Source: Sphingobium sp. WTD-1
Lineage (GTDB): Bacteria > Pseudomonadota > Alphaproteobacteria > Sphingomonadales > Sphingomonadaceae
Direction: 5' to 3'
NCBI RefSeq assembly: GCF_030128825.1
Contig: NZ_CP119127.1
Span: 1,984,001-2,048,000 of the forward strand
DNA: 64,000 nucleotides
Shown here one piece after another: positions 1 to 9,769 of this stretch. Under the pieces are notes generated by a model, which had not been told where the DNA came from, searched no databases, and saw only the letters and a program-made list of their open reading frames with translations. The translations under genes were made by a program, and so were the position numbers. Position 1 is the stretch's first letter. Each line of letters begins with the position of its first letter.

Positions 1-1419
1 GTCAACGGACGCGACGATATGGGCGAGGATCTGGTCATCAACGGCGACTATCTCGCCAACGGCGTCCGCGAACGGGCGAGCGAACTGGCGACGCTGGAAC
101 TCGGCCCCGTCACCGAGATCGAGCAGCGCCGCAAGCTGACCGCCGAGATCGACCAGGACCGCTTCACCCGCATCGACCGGGCGATGGTGAACGAGGCCGC
201 CGAGGATGGACGGCTCGACCTGCGCCATGCGCCGGAGAACATGCGAGGCCAGGAGGATCGGACGCTCCGGCTGCGCCGTCTTGGCAAGCTGGAGAAGATG
301 GGCCTCGCAACCGAACAGTCACCGGGCGTCTGGGAACTTGGTGATCGCCTGGAGTCGACCCTGCGCGACCTGGGCGAGCGCGGCGACATCGTGCGTACCA
401 TGCAGAAGGCGATGCGAGCCGAGGGCCATGACCGCGATCCGATAAGTTTCCAGATTTACGACACTGCGCCCGCAACGCCGGTCGTTGGCCGCGTCATCGA
501 CAAACACCTCTCCGACGAGCTGGGTGAGAACTTGACGCTTGTGATCGACGGCACCGACGGCCGCACACATCACATCTCCGGCGTCGATCAGGCGAAGGTC
601 GCGGATGTCCGCATCGGCAGCGTTATCGAGATCGGCGCGACCGACGCCGGATCGCGCCCGTCCGACCGCACGATCGCCAGCATGGTCGAAGATGGCATCT
701 ACCGGCCCAGCCGCCATCTGGAGCAGGCCCGGTTCAATGGTCGCGTGCCCGGCAGCGACTATGATGGCTTCGTCGATGCCCATGTTCGCCGCCTGGAGGC
801 GCTGCGCCGCGCCGGCATCGCCGAGCGAATCGACGCCGACCAGTGGCGCATCCCGCAGGACTTCGAGGCGCGCGCCGCTGCCCATGATGCGGGCCGAGGT
901 CGCCAGCTCAATATCCGTGTTCTCTCGACCTTCGATCTGGAGAAACAGATCATGGCGGACGGGGCGACCTGGCTCGACCGGAAGCTGGTCGGGCGCGGTC
1001 CTTCCGATATTGCGCAAGCGGGGTTCGGGCAGGACGTGAGCGAGGCTATGGGCCGCCGCCGCGAGCGCTTGGTCGAACAGGGTGACGCCACTCGCCAGCA
1101 GAACGGTCGCGTTCTCTATCGTCGCGATCTGCTCACCACGCTGGAGGCGCGCGAGGTGGCGCGCGCCGGGGCGGAGTTGACGGCGACAAAGCCGATACCG
1201 TTCCGTGCGGCCGGCGACGGCGAGACGGTCAGCGGCACCTTCACCGGGACGGTCCAGCTCGCCAGCGGCAAGTTCGCCATCGTCGAGAAGAGCCACGAGT
1301 TCACGCTGGTCCCGTGGCGGCCGGTCATCGACCGCCAGCTCGGCCGCGAGGTGATGGGTGTCGTGCAGGGCCGATCGGTGTCGTGGCAGCTCGGGCGGAA
1401 GATGCAATTGGGACTGTAG
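1..1419 (+). CDS. Conjugative relaxase, C-terminal part (VirD2-like with DUF3363), 5' end outside window
   Basis: The reading frame is open from base 1, so the gene begins upstream and only about 472 C-terminal residues are present. The sequence (two winged-helix-like segments, then a C-terminal beta-rich region ending RKMQLGL) resembles the DUF3363 region that follows the catalytic VirD2-like nuclease domain in relaxases of Trb-type ICEs. The catalytic tyrosine/histidine motifs are not in the window. The family nicks oriT and pilots the transferred strand. Its position upstream of traG/trb genes fits. Identification is from overall resemblance and context, not from active-site residues. Confidence 0.72.
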   Translation, partial: VNGRDDMGEDLVINGDYLANGVRERASELATLELGPVTEIEQRRKLTAEIDQDRFTRIDRAMVNEAAEDGRLDLRHAPENMRGQEDRTLRLRRLGKLEKMGLATEQSPGVWELGDRLESTLRDLGERGDIVRTMQKAMRAEGHDRDPISFQIYDTAPATPVVGRVIDKHLSDELGENLTLVIDGTDGRTHHISGVDQAKVADVRIGSVIEIGATDAGSRPSDRTIASMVEDGIYRPSRHLEQARFNGRVPGSDYDGFVDAHVRRLEALRRAGIAERIDADQWRIPQDFEARAAAHDAGRGRQLNIRVLSTFDLEKQIMADGATWLDRKLVGRGPSDIAQAGFGQDVSEAMGRRRERLVEQGDATRQQNGRVLYRRDLLTTLEAREVARAGAELTATKPIPFRAAGDGETVSGTFTGTVQLASGKFAIVEKSHEFTLVPWRPVIDRQLGREVMGVVQGRSVSWQLGRKMQLGL

Positions 1420-1484
1420 TCCTGTTCGGGCGACGTGCTGGCAACGCAGCGCACGCAGCGTCGTCGATTAACTAAACCAAACTA

Positions 1485-1496
1485 AATCATGTGATT
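1485..1496. promoter_or_regulatory. Candidate operator ahead of the TetR gene
   Basis: In the 190-base gap between the relaxase stop and the TetR start (1420-1610) the only notable structure is AATCA-TG-TGATT, a short inverted repeat in an AT-rich patch (1465-1510) that also carries TAATAT at 1501. It could be a regulator site or promoter area for the efflux operon. The arms are only 5 bases, so this is weak. Confidence 0.25.
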
Positions 1497-1610
1497 GATT
1501 TAATATCTTACCGGCGCTAAAGCTGGCCGTGGGATAGGGGTCAGCAAGCGCCGCGAGCAAGCGGATGGGCGGCTTCCGGCTCCCAGGATGAAGGATGGAG
1601 CACGGGCCTC

Positions 1611-2300
1611 ATGTCGGGACGAAGGATCGAGCGCGGCGATCAAACTCGCGAGAAACTGCTTATCGCAGCCATCGACGTTTTCGGGCGTGTCGGTTTTGAT
1701 GCCGCGACGACACGGATGCTTTCCGAGGGGGTCGGAGCAAACCAACAAGCAATTGCCTACTACTTCGGCAGCAAGGAAGGTCTATACCTTGCTACGGCCG
1801 CCTCCATCGCGGACGGCATAAACGATCACATCGCCCCGCTGCGAAGCCTCGTCTTCGCCCGTGTCGAAGCGGCCCGCTCGGGGACAGCGCCACTCAGCAC
1901 GGACGAGGCGCGTCGCCTGCTGTGCAAGATCATTCAGCGGATGGCGGCGCTATTCGCCAGCAGCCGCTCCGAGCCTTGGGCGCTCTTCATTATTCGCGAG
2001 CAGTCGCAGCCCACTGCGGCCTTCCGTCAGCTCTACGACGGCGTAATGGGGCCGCTTCTTCAAATATGTCACCATCTGGTCGGAATTCTGCTCGACGAAG
2101 ATCCCGCCTCCCAACACGTACGTCTCAGAACCGTCTCTCTGGTCGGAAGCGTCCTCGTGTTTAGGATGGCGAATGCCGCAGTCCTCTCGACGCTCGATTG
2201 GGAAGCGATAGACGACAAGGGCCTAGCGGCGATTGAGGCTCTGGCGGTCGAACTTGTCGCGTCCATTGCGCCTGTTTCTCCGATTGTGGGGACGCGATAG
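1611..2300 (+). CDS. TetR/AcrR-family regulator, CecR (YbiH)-like
   Basis: 229 residues. An N-terminal TetR helix-turn-helix is clear (about residues 8-55: TREKLLIAAIDVFGRVGFDA, then AIAYYFGSKEGLY). The C-terminal part with REQSQPTAAF looks like the CecR (DUF1956) ligand domain. In E. coli, CecR controls ybhG-ybhF-ybhS-ybhR; here the next four genes are the same set, which supports the assignment. The stop TAG overlaps the GTG start of the HlyD gene by one base, so the regulator is the first gene of its own target operon. An upstream frame starting at 1588 is possible but in another phase; ATG at 1611 gives a canonical TetR N-terminus. Confidence 0.85.
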   Translation: MSGRRIERGDQTREKLLIAAIDVFGRVGFDAATTRMLSEGVGANQQAIAYYFGSKEGLYLATAASIADGINDHIAPLRSLVFARVEAARSGTAPLSTDEARRLLCKIIQRMAALFASSRSEPWALFIIREQSQPTAAFRQLYDGVMGPLLQICHHLVGILLDEDPASQHVRLRTVSLVGSVLVFRMANAAVLSTLDWEAIDDKGLAAIEALAVELVASIAPVSPIVGTR

Positions 2301-3313
2301 TGTCCCGGCGCATCATCATCCTGGTGGTCATCATCGCCTGCGCTGCTGGCGCGGCAATCTACACCCGTGGGTTCGGCCTTTGGGACAAGCCCGACGAGGG
2401 GCTGGTTCTCTATGGCAATGTCGATATTCGTCAGGTGAATCTCGGATTCCGCGTCGGAGGACGCATTGCCGAGATGCCGGTTGATGAAGGAGCTTCGGTC
2501 GACGCGATGGCAACGCTGGCACAGCTCGACCGCCAGCCTTTCATCGACGCGCTGACGGGGGCGGAAGCGCAAGTCGCTGCCGCTCAGGCTGAACTCGACA
2601 AGCGGCGCAGCGGAAATCGACCTCAGGAGATCGCCCAGGCGGAGGCTGCGGTCGCCGTCCGAAGGGCTGACATGGTGCGGACTCGCGAAGCCTACGAGCG
2701 CCGCCGAGCGCTGGTCGCTACGGGCGCTGTGTCCCAATCCGTTTTCGAGGCCGCCGAGGCTGAATACCGCGCCGCCGAGGCTCAGCTTCGGGCGGCGGAG
2801 GAAGCATTATCGCTGCTTCGCGCTGGCTCACGCATCGAAGACATAGCGGCTGCGGAGGCGCAGCTCGCGGCAGCAATAGCGGAACGCGACAGGGCCAGAA
2901 CCAGCTTGGCCGATACGACGCTTCAGTCGCCGGACGCGGGCACAATCCTTACGCGAGCTGCCGAACCCGGAGCCATCGTCCAATCCGGCGCAACCATCTT
3001 CACGCTCACCATCAACCGGCCGATCCGGGTGCGCGCCTACGTCGCCGAACCTGACCTCGGCCGGATCGCTCCCGGCATGACCGTGCTCGTGACCACCGAC
3101 GGTAATCCCAAAGCCTATCGTGGTGTCATCGGCTTCATCTCACCAACCGCTGAATTCACGCCAAGGACCGTCCAGACCGAGCAACTGCGGGCCGATCTTG
3201 TCTATCGGCTGCGGATCAACGTCACCGATCCCGATGACCGTCTCCGTCAAGGTCAACCCGCAACCGTGAGGCTCGAACAGAGCTCGGAACCAGCGGCAGG
3301 GTCAGTGAAATGA
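2300..3313 (+). CDS. HlyD/EmrA-family periplasmic adaptor (YbhG-like)
   Basis: 337 residues, GTG start overlapping the TetR stop. An N-terminal membrane anchor (about residues 5-20) is followed by a barrel-sandwich/lipoyl half (GRIAEMPVDEGASVDAMATL), an alanine- and glutamate-rich coiled-coil hairpin (about residues 85-205) and the second lipoyl half (LQSPDAGTILTRAAEPGAIV). This is the layout of adaptors that bridge an inner-membrane exporter to an outer-membrane channel. Its stop overlaps the ATPase start by four bases (ATGA). Substrate cannot be read from sequence; E. coli YbhG homologues act in export of cationic drugs. Confidence 0.88.
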   Translation: MSRRIIILVVIIACAAGAAIYTRGFGLWDKPDEGLVLYGNVDIRQVNLGFRVGGRIAEMPVDEGASVDAMATLAQLDRQPFIDALTGAEAQVAAAQAELDKRRSGNRPQEIAQAEAAVAVRRADMVRTREAYERRRALVATGAVSQSVFEAAEAEYRAAEAQLRAAEEALSLLRAGSRIEDIAAAEAQLAAAIAERDRARTSLADTTLQSPDAGTILTRAAEPGAIVQSGATIFTLTINRPIRVRAYVAEPDLGRIAPGMTVLVTTDGNPKAYRGVIGFISPTAEFTPRTVQTEQLRADLVYRLRINVTDPDDRLRQGQPATVRLEQSSEPAAGSVK

Positions 3314-5037
3314 CGGAGGTAGTCGCTCGCGCTGTTCGTGTCACCAAGCGCTTCGAGGCCAATGCGGCTCCAGCGCTCGATGCCGTGAACATCGAGGTGA
3401 TGGCCGGCCTGATGACAGGCTTGGTCGGTCCTGACGGCGCGGGTAAAACGACTCTGATCCGTCTGCTCGCCGGATTACTCGACCCGGATGAAGGGGAAGT
3501 CACCCTTCTTGGCGAGCCCGCTGTCGCGGCCGACAGGTCAGCACTAGGCTATATGCCGCAACGCTTCGGACTCTACGAAGACCTATCCGTCATCGAGAAT
3601 CTGTCGCTCTACGCCGATCTTCGCGGCTTACCCCCAGGGGAGCGCGCAGAGCGGTTTTCTCAACTTCTGTCTTTCACCGATCTGGAGCGATTTCGGCCTC
3701 GATTGGCTGGCCAACTCTCGGGCGGCATGAAGCAGAAGCTGGGCCTCGCCTGCGCGCTGGTGCGGCCCCCTCGGGTGCTGCTGCTTGACGAGCCCGGCGT
3801 TGGCGTCGACCCCGTGGCCAGGCGCGAACTATGGGCCATGGTTCGCCAGCTCACGACTGAAGGCATGGGTGTCGTCTGGTCCACCGCCTATCTCGACGAA
3901 GCCGAGAAATGCGATACGGTATTTCTGCTGAACGAAGGCAAGTTGCTGTTCAGTGGACCGCCGAAGCAACTGACATCCCGCGTCGCTGGACGGACGTATC
4001 GCCTATTTGGTCCGACCGAAAGCCGGCGGTCTCTGCTCGCCAGCCTTGTTCTTCGAGATGAAGTAAGGGACGCCACCATCCAGGGCGCGTCCATTCGTGT
4101 GCTCATGGATGAAGGCGTTGCTGCACCGTCCCTCGAACTGCTCGGACTGTCGCGCGGCGACCGGATCGAAGCCGTGCAGCCGCGGTTTGAGGATGCGTTC
4201 ATTGACATCCTCGGCGGTGGGCCGAGAGGAGCCAGCCAACTCGCGGCAGGATATCGGCCCATCGAAAAGTCTGACGCACCGGCGATCGAGGCGCGAGGAC
4301 TTACCAAGAAGTTTGGAACGTTTACGGCGGCGGGCGACATCACCTTCTCCGTGCCGGAGGGGCAGATATTCGGCCTCCTTGGGCCGAACGGTGCCGGCAA
4401 GTCCACGACCTTCAAGATGCTTTGCGGCCTTCTCACGCCGACAGCGGGCGACGGTCGCGTTGCGGGCCATGATCTGCGCAGCGCTAGAGCGGAAGCACGT
4501 CAGTCGCTAGGCTACATGGCGCAGAAATTCTCATTGTATGGCGATCTCAGCGTCAAACAGAATCTGGACTTCTTCGCAGGAGCCTATGGCCTGGATCGAC
4601 GCGCACGGTCGGAGGCGGTGGCGCGCGTCGTCGATATTTTTCAGCTTGAACGGCATCTGCCGGTGAACAGCGGGACGTTGCCGCTGGGCTTCAAGCAGCG
4701 GCTCTCCCTTGCCTGCGCCGTGCTTCATCAACCGCCGGTGCTTTTCCTGGATGAGCCGACATCAGGCGTGGACCCCATCACCCGCCGCGAGTTCTGGCTA
4801 CACATCAACGGGCTCGTGCAACGCGGCGTGACGGTGCTCGTCACTACCCACTTCATGGAAGAGGCGGAGTATTGCGACCGAATAGCGTTGATCTATCGCG
4901 CACAGGAGATCGCCGAAGGCACGCCCGAAGACCTCAAGACCCGCGCGGCTGAAATCGGCGGTGGCACGGACCTGACGATGGAGGATGCCTTCATCGCACT
5001 GATCGAGGACTCGGATCGGAAGCGGAAGGCCGCATGA
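3310..5037 (+). CDS. ABC transporter ATPase with two fused nucleotide-binding domains (YbhF-like)
   Basis: 575 residues. Domain 1 (about 1-240) has Walker A GPDGAGKTT, signature LSGGMKQK and Walker B LLLLDEPGVGVDP. Domain 2 (about 330-560) has Walker A GPNGAGKSTT and Walker B LFLDEPTSGVDP, but its signature is the degenerate LPLGFKQR. Two fused domains match YbhF rather than single-domain DrrA-type ATPases. It would power the two ABC-2 permeases encoded next. Both gene junctions overlap by four bases, indicating translational coupling. Confidence 0.92.
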   Translation: MTEVVARAVRVTKRFEANAAPALDAVNIEVMAGLMTGLVGPDGAGKTTLIRLLAGLLDPDEGEVTLLGEPAVAADRSALGYMPQRFGLYEDLSVIENLSLYADLRGLPPGERAERFSQLLSFTDLERFRPRLAGQLSGGMKQKLGLACALVRPPRVLLLDEPGVGVDPVARRELWAMVRQLTTEGMGVVWSTAYLDEAEKCDTVFLLNEGKLLFSGPPKQLTSRVAGRTYRLFGPTESRRSLLASLVLRDEVRDATIQGASIRVLMDEGVAAPSLELLGLSRGDRIEAVQPRFEDAFIDILGGGPRGASQLAAGYRPIEKSDAPAIEARGLTKKFGTFTAAGDITFSVPEGQIFGLLGPNGAGKSTTFKMLCGLLTPTAGDGRVAGHDLRSARAEARQSLGYMAQKFSLYGDLSVKQNLDFFAGAYGLDRRARSEAVARVVDIFQLERHLPVNSGTLPLGFKQRLSLACAVLHQPPVLFLDEPTSGVDPITRREFWLHINGLVQRGVTVLVTTHFMEEAEYCDRIALIYRAQEIAEGTPEDLKTRAAEIGGGTDLTMEDAFIALIEDSDRKRKAA

Positions 5038-6161
5038 CCGATCGCTTCGACGCTCGACGCTTCGCCGCGCTGCTTCGCAAGGAGTCGCTACAGATTCTTC
5101 GCGACCCCTCTACCATGCTGATCGCCTTTGTGCTGCCGCTGCTCCTGCTCTTCCTGTTTGGTTACGGCGTGTCTCTCGATACGGCTAGGACGCGAATTGG
5201 CCTGGCTGTTCAGGACTCCAGTGAAGCAGCGGCCAGCCTGGCGGGTGCCTACCGATCATCCCGGTGGTTCGAGGTTGAAGCTCGGCGCGACGTGACTTCG
5301 CTAAAGGATGAGCTGATCGCGGGACGCACCCGGGGTATCGTGGTCATTCCGAGTGATTTCGGCCAAAGGATCGCAGCCGGGAGCGACGCGCCGGTCCAAG
5401 TCATCACCGATGGCTCGTTGCCGAACACGGCCGCCTTCGTTGCCGCCTATGCCGAAGGTGTGCGAGCCACCTGGGCAGAAGGCCGCGCATTGGAGCGTGG
5501 CGTGCGATTGCCTCCCTCGATCGTTCCTTTGCCCCGGTTCTGGTTCAATCCCGGTCTCGAAAGTCGTTTCGCCCTCATTCCGGGCTCGATCAGCATTGTG
5601 ATGACAATGATCGGGACGCTTCTGACCGCGCTCGTCGTCGCGCGGGAATGGGAGCGCGGCACCCTCGAAGCATTGATGGCGACGCCCATCAGCATGGGCG
5701 AATTCCTGGCGACGAAGATCATCCCCTATTTCGTGCTCGGGCTGGGCTCCATGACGCTCTGCGTCGTCGTGGCCGTCTTCCTGTTCGGCGTGCCGTTCAG
5801 GGGGTCGATTATCGGCCTGTATGCGCTCGGTGCGGCCTTCCTCATGCCAGCGTTGGGCCAAGGATTGCTCATTTCGGCGGCGACGAAGAATCAGTTTGTA
5901 GCCAGCCAGGTTGCGCTGCTGACGGCCTTCATGCCGGGTCTGCTGCTGTCGGGATTTCTATTCGAGATCGGCTCAATGCCGAAAATCCTTCAAGGGATAA
6001 CCTATGCAGTCCCCGCTCGCTACTTCATCCCGCCCCTGACCAGCGTGTTCGTCGTGGGCGATCTCTGGCCCATGTTCATTCGCAGCATTCTGGCGATGCT
6101 GGGTTTCGGTCTGCTGTTCTTCGGCCTCGCTTTTCGGGTGACGAGACGGAGGATTGCCTGA
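5034..6161 (+). CDS. ABC-2 type permease (YbhS-like)
   Basis: 375 residues. One N-terminal membrane segment (LIAFVLPLLLLFLFGYGVSL) is followed by a soluble domain of about 140 residues and about five C-terminal membrane segments, the usual ABC-2 exporter permease topology. The EWERGTLEALMATP motif after the soluble domain is typical. It probably forms a heterodimer with the next permease. Starts by ATGA overlap with the ATPase and ends TGATG into the next gene. Confidence 0.9.
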   Translation: MTDRFDARRFAALLRKESLQILRDPSTMLIAFVLPLLLLFLFGYGVSLDTARTRIGLAVQDSSEAAASLAGAYRSSRWFEVEARRDVTSLKDELIAGRTRGIVVIPSDFGQRIAAGSDAPVQVITDGSLPNTAAFVAAYAEGVRATWAEGRALERGVRLPPSIVPLPRFWFNPGLESRFALIPGSISIVMTMIGTLLTALVVAREWERGTLEALMATPISMGEFLATKIIPYFVLGLGSMTLCVVVAVFLFGVPFRGSIIGLYALGAAFLMPALGQGLLISAATKNQFVASQVALLTAFMPGLLLSGFLFEIGSMPKILQGITYAVPARYFIPPLTSVFVVGDLWPMFIRSILAMLGFGLLFFGLAFRVTRRRIA

Positions 6162-7282
6162 TGGGTTCCTCCAGTTTCGCGCGTCTTTCGGCGATCATCG
6201 TCAAGGAACTATGGGCGGTCTTTCGCGATCCCAAAGCCCGTATCACCCTTATTGCACCCCCCTTGCTTCAACTCGTCCTGTTCGGTTTCGCGGCGACGCT
6301 GGAAGTGCGCAACTTCGACGTAGGCGTCCTCGACCGCGATTCCGGCATCTGGAGCCATGAAGTTGTTTCAAGAGTAGCGGGCACCCCTAACGTCGGTCGC
6401 GTCGTGCCGCTCGCATCGCCTGCCGACATGCGGGAGGCAATCAACAATCAGCAGGTCATCGCCGTTTTGAATTTCGATTCCCGCTTCAGCGCGGCTATCG
6501 AGAGCGGACAGACTGGAGAGGTCCAGATCATCCTCGACGGGCGTCGCTCGAACGCATCGCAGATCGTTTCCTCATACCTGCAACAGATCGTTGGCCAGGT
6601 TGCTGCGGAAGCCCGTCCCGCCGCAATTGCAGTCCAGCCGACTTCCCGAACTGTCGTCACCAACTGGTTCAATCCCGCGCTGATCTACCTCTGGTTCGTG
6701 ATGCCTGCATTGCTTGTGACCCTGGGCGCAACCGGCACCTTGTCGATCACAGCGCAGTCCGTCGCGCGAGAGCGGGAGCTAGGCACTTTCGATCAGCTCA
6801 TGGTCTCACCTTTGAGGGTCCACGAAATCCTGATCGGCAAGATGGCGCCGCCTCTGCTGATCGGCTTTTTCAATGCCACGCTCTACATGATCCTTATCCC
6901 AACGGTCTTCGGAGTGCCGCTTACCGGCTCCGTGACCGCGTTCTATTTCTCTCTGTTCTTCTATCTGGTTTCGCTGATCGGCGTCGGGATGCTGGTATCC
7001 ACGTTGTCGCAAACCCAGCAACAAGCCTTCCTCGGCATGTTTCTGGTGACGGTGCCGCTCATCCTGCTGTCTGGATTCGCCACTCCCGTCGACAACATGC
7101 CCGGCTGGCTACAGGTCATCGCCTACGCCAATCCCTGTCGGCATTTTCTCGTCGTCTCCGAGGGCGTGTTTCTCAAGAACATGCCGGCGGCGGTCATTCT
7201 CGCCAACACTTGGCCGCTGGCGGTTATCGCGTCCGTCACGCTGACCGTCTCGGCGATTCTATTCCGCGCGCGGATGGAGTAG
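6161..7282 (+). CDS. ABC-2 type permease (YbhR-like)
   Basis: 373 residues from the ATG at 6161, which shares one base with the preceding stop; the frame is open further upstream but that part only shadows the YbhS-like gene. Topology repeats the previous permease: N-terminal membrane segment, soluble domain, then five segments, with RERELGTFDQLMVSP as the coupling-helix-like motif. Expected partner of the YbhS-like protein in the inner membrane. Confidence 0.9.
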   Translation: MGSSSFARLSAIIVKELWAVFRDPKARITLIAPPLLQLVLFGFAATLEVRNFDVGVLDRDSGIWSHEVVSRVAGTPNVGRVVPLASPADMREAINNQQVIAVLNFDSRFSAAIESGQTGEVQIILDGRRSNASQIVSSYLQQIVGQVAAEARPAAIAVQPTSRTVVTNWFNPALIYLWFVMPALLVTLGATGTLSITAQSVARERELGTFDQLMVSPLRVHEILIGKMAPPLLIGFFNATLYMILIPTVFGVPLTGSVTAFYFSLFFYLVSLIGVGMLVSTLSQTQQQAFLGMFLVTVPLILLSGFATPVDNMPGWLQVIAYANPCRHFLVVSEGVFLKNMPAAVILANTWPLAVIASVTLTVSAILFRARME

Positions 7283-7285
7283 CCC

Positions 7286-8695
7286 ATGCAACGATCACCG
7301 TTTCCCGCATTGCTTGCATCTATGAGCGTCGCTGCCTGCACTGTCGGACCAAGCAATGTCGAACTGCGCCCGGCGGTAGCGCCCGGCTGGATGTCCGCTG
7401 CAAATCCGCATCCAATAGATGACGACTGGTGGCATTCGTTCGACGATCCGCAACTCGTCGAACTCGTTGAGCTGGCAGTAAGGAACAACCACGATGTTAG
7501 AGAGGCCGAAGCGCGCCTACGCGAGGCTCGCGCATTGCGTGACGCCGCACGCGGCCGTGCCGGCCCAGATGTAGCATTCACCGGCGCGGCCACCGAGAAC
7601 CGGGTCAGCGAAAACGGTCAGTTGCCGGTCGCCAGCGTTCCGGGGTTGGATCCTCGATTTTCCCTTTTCGATCTCGGATTTGATGCGTCGTGGGAAATCG
7701 ACCTGTGGGGCCGCGCACGGCGTAGCGTCGAGGCGGCCGACGCACGTGCAGAGGCCATGCGGGAAGCGCGGCACGGCGTCATCCTACAGGTGATCGCCGA
7801 GGTCGTCCGAAGCTATGTCGATCTACGCAGCGCCCAAACTCGGCTGGTGATTGCGCGCGCGGACGCCGACGCGCAGCAAGGCATTGCAACCCTGGTCGAA
7901 GAACGATTCCGATCCGGTGAGGCATCGCTCTTCGACTTTGCCCGTGCCGATACCCAGGCGAAGGCGACAAGCATAAGTCTTGACGGCATCGAGGCGGACG
8001 CGCACGCGGCAGCCTACCGTTTGTCCTTGCTAACTGGTCAAGCACCGGGAGCGACCGCGCTCCGGCTGTTGAGCCCTGGACCGCTTCCATCTGATCCATC
8101 ACAGGTCACGGCTGGGCTGCCATCGGAGCTTCTGAGGCGACGCCCGGATATCCGTCAGGCGGAGCGCGAATTGGCGGCCTTCACCGCCGACGTTGGCGTG
8201 GCGACGGCCGATCTCTTCCCGCGACTGTCGCTCATTGGTTCGATTGGTCAGCAAGCGCAGAACGCGGGTGATCTCGCCTCGGGGACGAGCACACGATTTC
8301 AGATTGGGCCTAGCCTGCACTGGCCCATATTCTCCATGGGACGCATCCGGGCGCAGATTCGAGCTGCCGATGCCCGCGCCGAAGCGGCGCTAGTGCGCTA
8401 CGAGCGGACCGTGACGGGTGCGCTTACCGACAGTGAAACAGCGCTCAATCGGTATGCCGCAGCGCGAAGCATGCGTCAGAAAGCGGATGGAGCAACAGCA
8501 CAGGCGGCCGTCGCGGTCGATCTTGCGCGACAGCGCTACCATGCTGGCGAGGACGCCCTGACCATCTTGCTGAACGCACAATCCGCATACAGCGTTGCGG
8601 AGCGCGCGAGCCTTGATGCCCGCGTCGGTGAGTTGATGGCCGTCGTCGCTCTCTACAAGGCGCTAGGGGGTGGGTGGGAGGCCGTCATCGCATGA
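7286..8695 (+). CDS. Outer-membrane efflux lipoprotein, NodT/OprM family
   Basis: 469 residues. The N-terminus carries a signal peptide with a lipobox ending AAC (MSVAACT), followed by ...WWHSFDDPQL, typical of RND-type outer-membrane factors. Two outer-membrane-factor repeats follow (about 60-260 and 265-460), with the recognisable PSELLRRRPDIRQAE segment between them. It provides the TolC-like exit duct for the preceding ABC exporter. E. coli ybh genes lack a dedicated channel gene, so this operon is a self-contained tripartite version. Three bases separate it from the permease stop. Confidence 0.92.
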   Translation: MQRSPFPALLASMSVAACTVGPSNVELRPAVAPGWMSAANPHPIDDDWWHSFDDPQLVELVELAVRNNHDVREAEARLREARALRDAARGRAGPDVAFTGAATENRVSENGQLPVASVPGLDPRFSLFDLGFDASWEIDLWGRARRSVEAADARAEAMREARHGVILQVIAEVVRSYVDLRSAQTRLVIARADADAQQGIATLVEERFRSGEASLFDFARADTQAKATSISLDGIEADAHAAAYRLSLLTGQAPGATALRLLSPGPLPSDPSQVTAGLPSELLRRRPDIRQAERELAAFTADVGVATADLFPRLSLIGSIGQQAQNAGDLASGTSTRFQIGPSLHWPIFSMGRIRAQIRAADARAEAALVRYERTVTGALTDSETALNRYAAARSMRQKADGATAQAAVAVDLARQRYHAGEDALTILLNAQSAYSVAERASLDARVGELMAVVALYKALGGGWEAVIA

Positions 8696-8878
8696 TCGGT
8701 CTGCCACTCTTACGATCACAGGTTTATCGCGTTTCCGCCATCCGGCGCGAAGGTTGCCGCCGAACGACCGAGCGCGGGTAGAGCGATGCGGCGGCGGCGT
8801 TCGGCACCAATAATCGACCGCCAACCCAAGAGTGCGGCTGTAAACCAGCCACCTCAACTGCTGGGCGGTCGAATTCCG

Positions 8879-9769
8879 ATGACATCTCTTCTTCAAACGC
8901 TCGCCGTTGCCGAGTATCTGAACTTCCGCCATGCGGCGAATGCCATGGGCGTCAGCCAGTCCAGTGTCAGCGCGCGCGTAAAGGCGCTGGAAGAAGACCT
9001 TGGCGTCCAGCTGTTCGAGCGCCACGCGCGCGGTGTGCGGCTGACGGAAGCCGGCCGGCATTTCGTCGAGCGGGTGACGACCGGCATCGACCAGCTCGAC
9101 CACGCAGTCAGGACGGCTGGAATGGTGGCGCGCGGAGAGCACGGCCGGCTGCGCGTAGGTATCCATGCCCTCATCCCCGGCAGCTTTCTCGCCATGCTGA
9201 TCGAACGCTACCGGGAGCAATATCCTGGCATAGAGGTCGAGATCGCCGAAGGCAGCGCCCACGATAGCGTCATGCGGCTTCGGGCCAACAGACTGGACCT
9301 GACGTTCGTGGCGGGCTCGCCCGAGTTTCCCGACTGTCATGCACGGAGGATATGGAGCGAACGGCTTCTGGCCGCGCTGCCCTCGCGCCATCCGCTCGCC
9401 GATGGCGTGGGCGTGACCTGGGCCGATCTGGCAGGCGACACCTTCATAGTTCGTGAAGGCGGCAGCGGGCCACAGGTGCATGACCACATCGTCATGCGCT
9501 TCGCTGGCAGTTCGCCGGACCTGTCGATCCTGCGTTTCGACGTTGAGCGCAGCACGCTGCTGTCGATGGTCGCGCAAGGTTATGGTGTCACCATTGCCGG
9601 CGAGGCGACAATGCTTCTGCACGTGCCCAGCGTGACGTTTCTGCCGATCCTCGACGAGTTCGAACCTTTTGCGTTTTCTGCCGTCTGGTCCCCGCACAAT
9701 CGCAGCCCAGCGCTCAGGAACCTCCTCGACCTCGCAGCCGAGATGGGTAGGTCAGCGCGATCCGGCTGA
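8879..9769 (+). CDS. LysR-family transcriptional regulator
   Basis: 296 residues from ATG 8879 (MTSLLQTLAVAEYLNFRHAA); an in-frame ATG at 8786 would add 31 atypical arginine-rich residues. The winged helix-turn-helix (about 1-60, SVSARVKALEEDLGVQLFER) and the periplasmic-binding-like effector domain (about 90-290) are standard. LysR genes are often found between cargo and traG in this ICE type, so it may regulate transfer or cargo; the target is unknown. Its 3' end overlaps the convergent XRE gene by 18 bases. Confidence 0.88.
   Translation: MTSLLQTLAVAEYLNFRHAANAMGVSQSSVSARVKALEEDLGVQLFERHARGVRLTEAGRHFVERVTTGIDQLDHAVRTAGMVARGEHGRLRVGIHALIPGSFLAMLIERYREQYPGIEVEIAEGSAHDSVMRLRANRLDLTFVAGSPEFPDCHARRIWSERLLAALPSRHPLADGVGVTWADLAGDTFIVREGGSGPQVHDHIVMRFAGSSPDLSILRFDVERSTLLSMVAQGYGVTIAGEATMLLHVPSVTFLPILDEFEPFAFSAVWSPHNRSPALRNLLDLAAEMGRSARSG

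Noticed and set aside
319-1407. 362-codon open frame on the minus strand
   Set aside because: Antisense to the relaxase; a GC-rich shadow frame without motifs.
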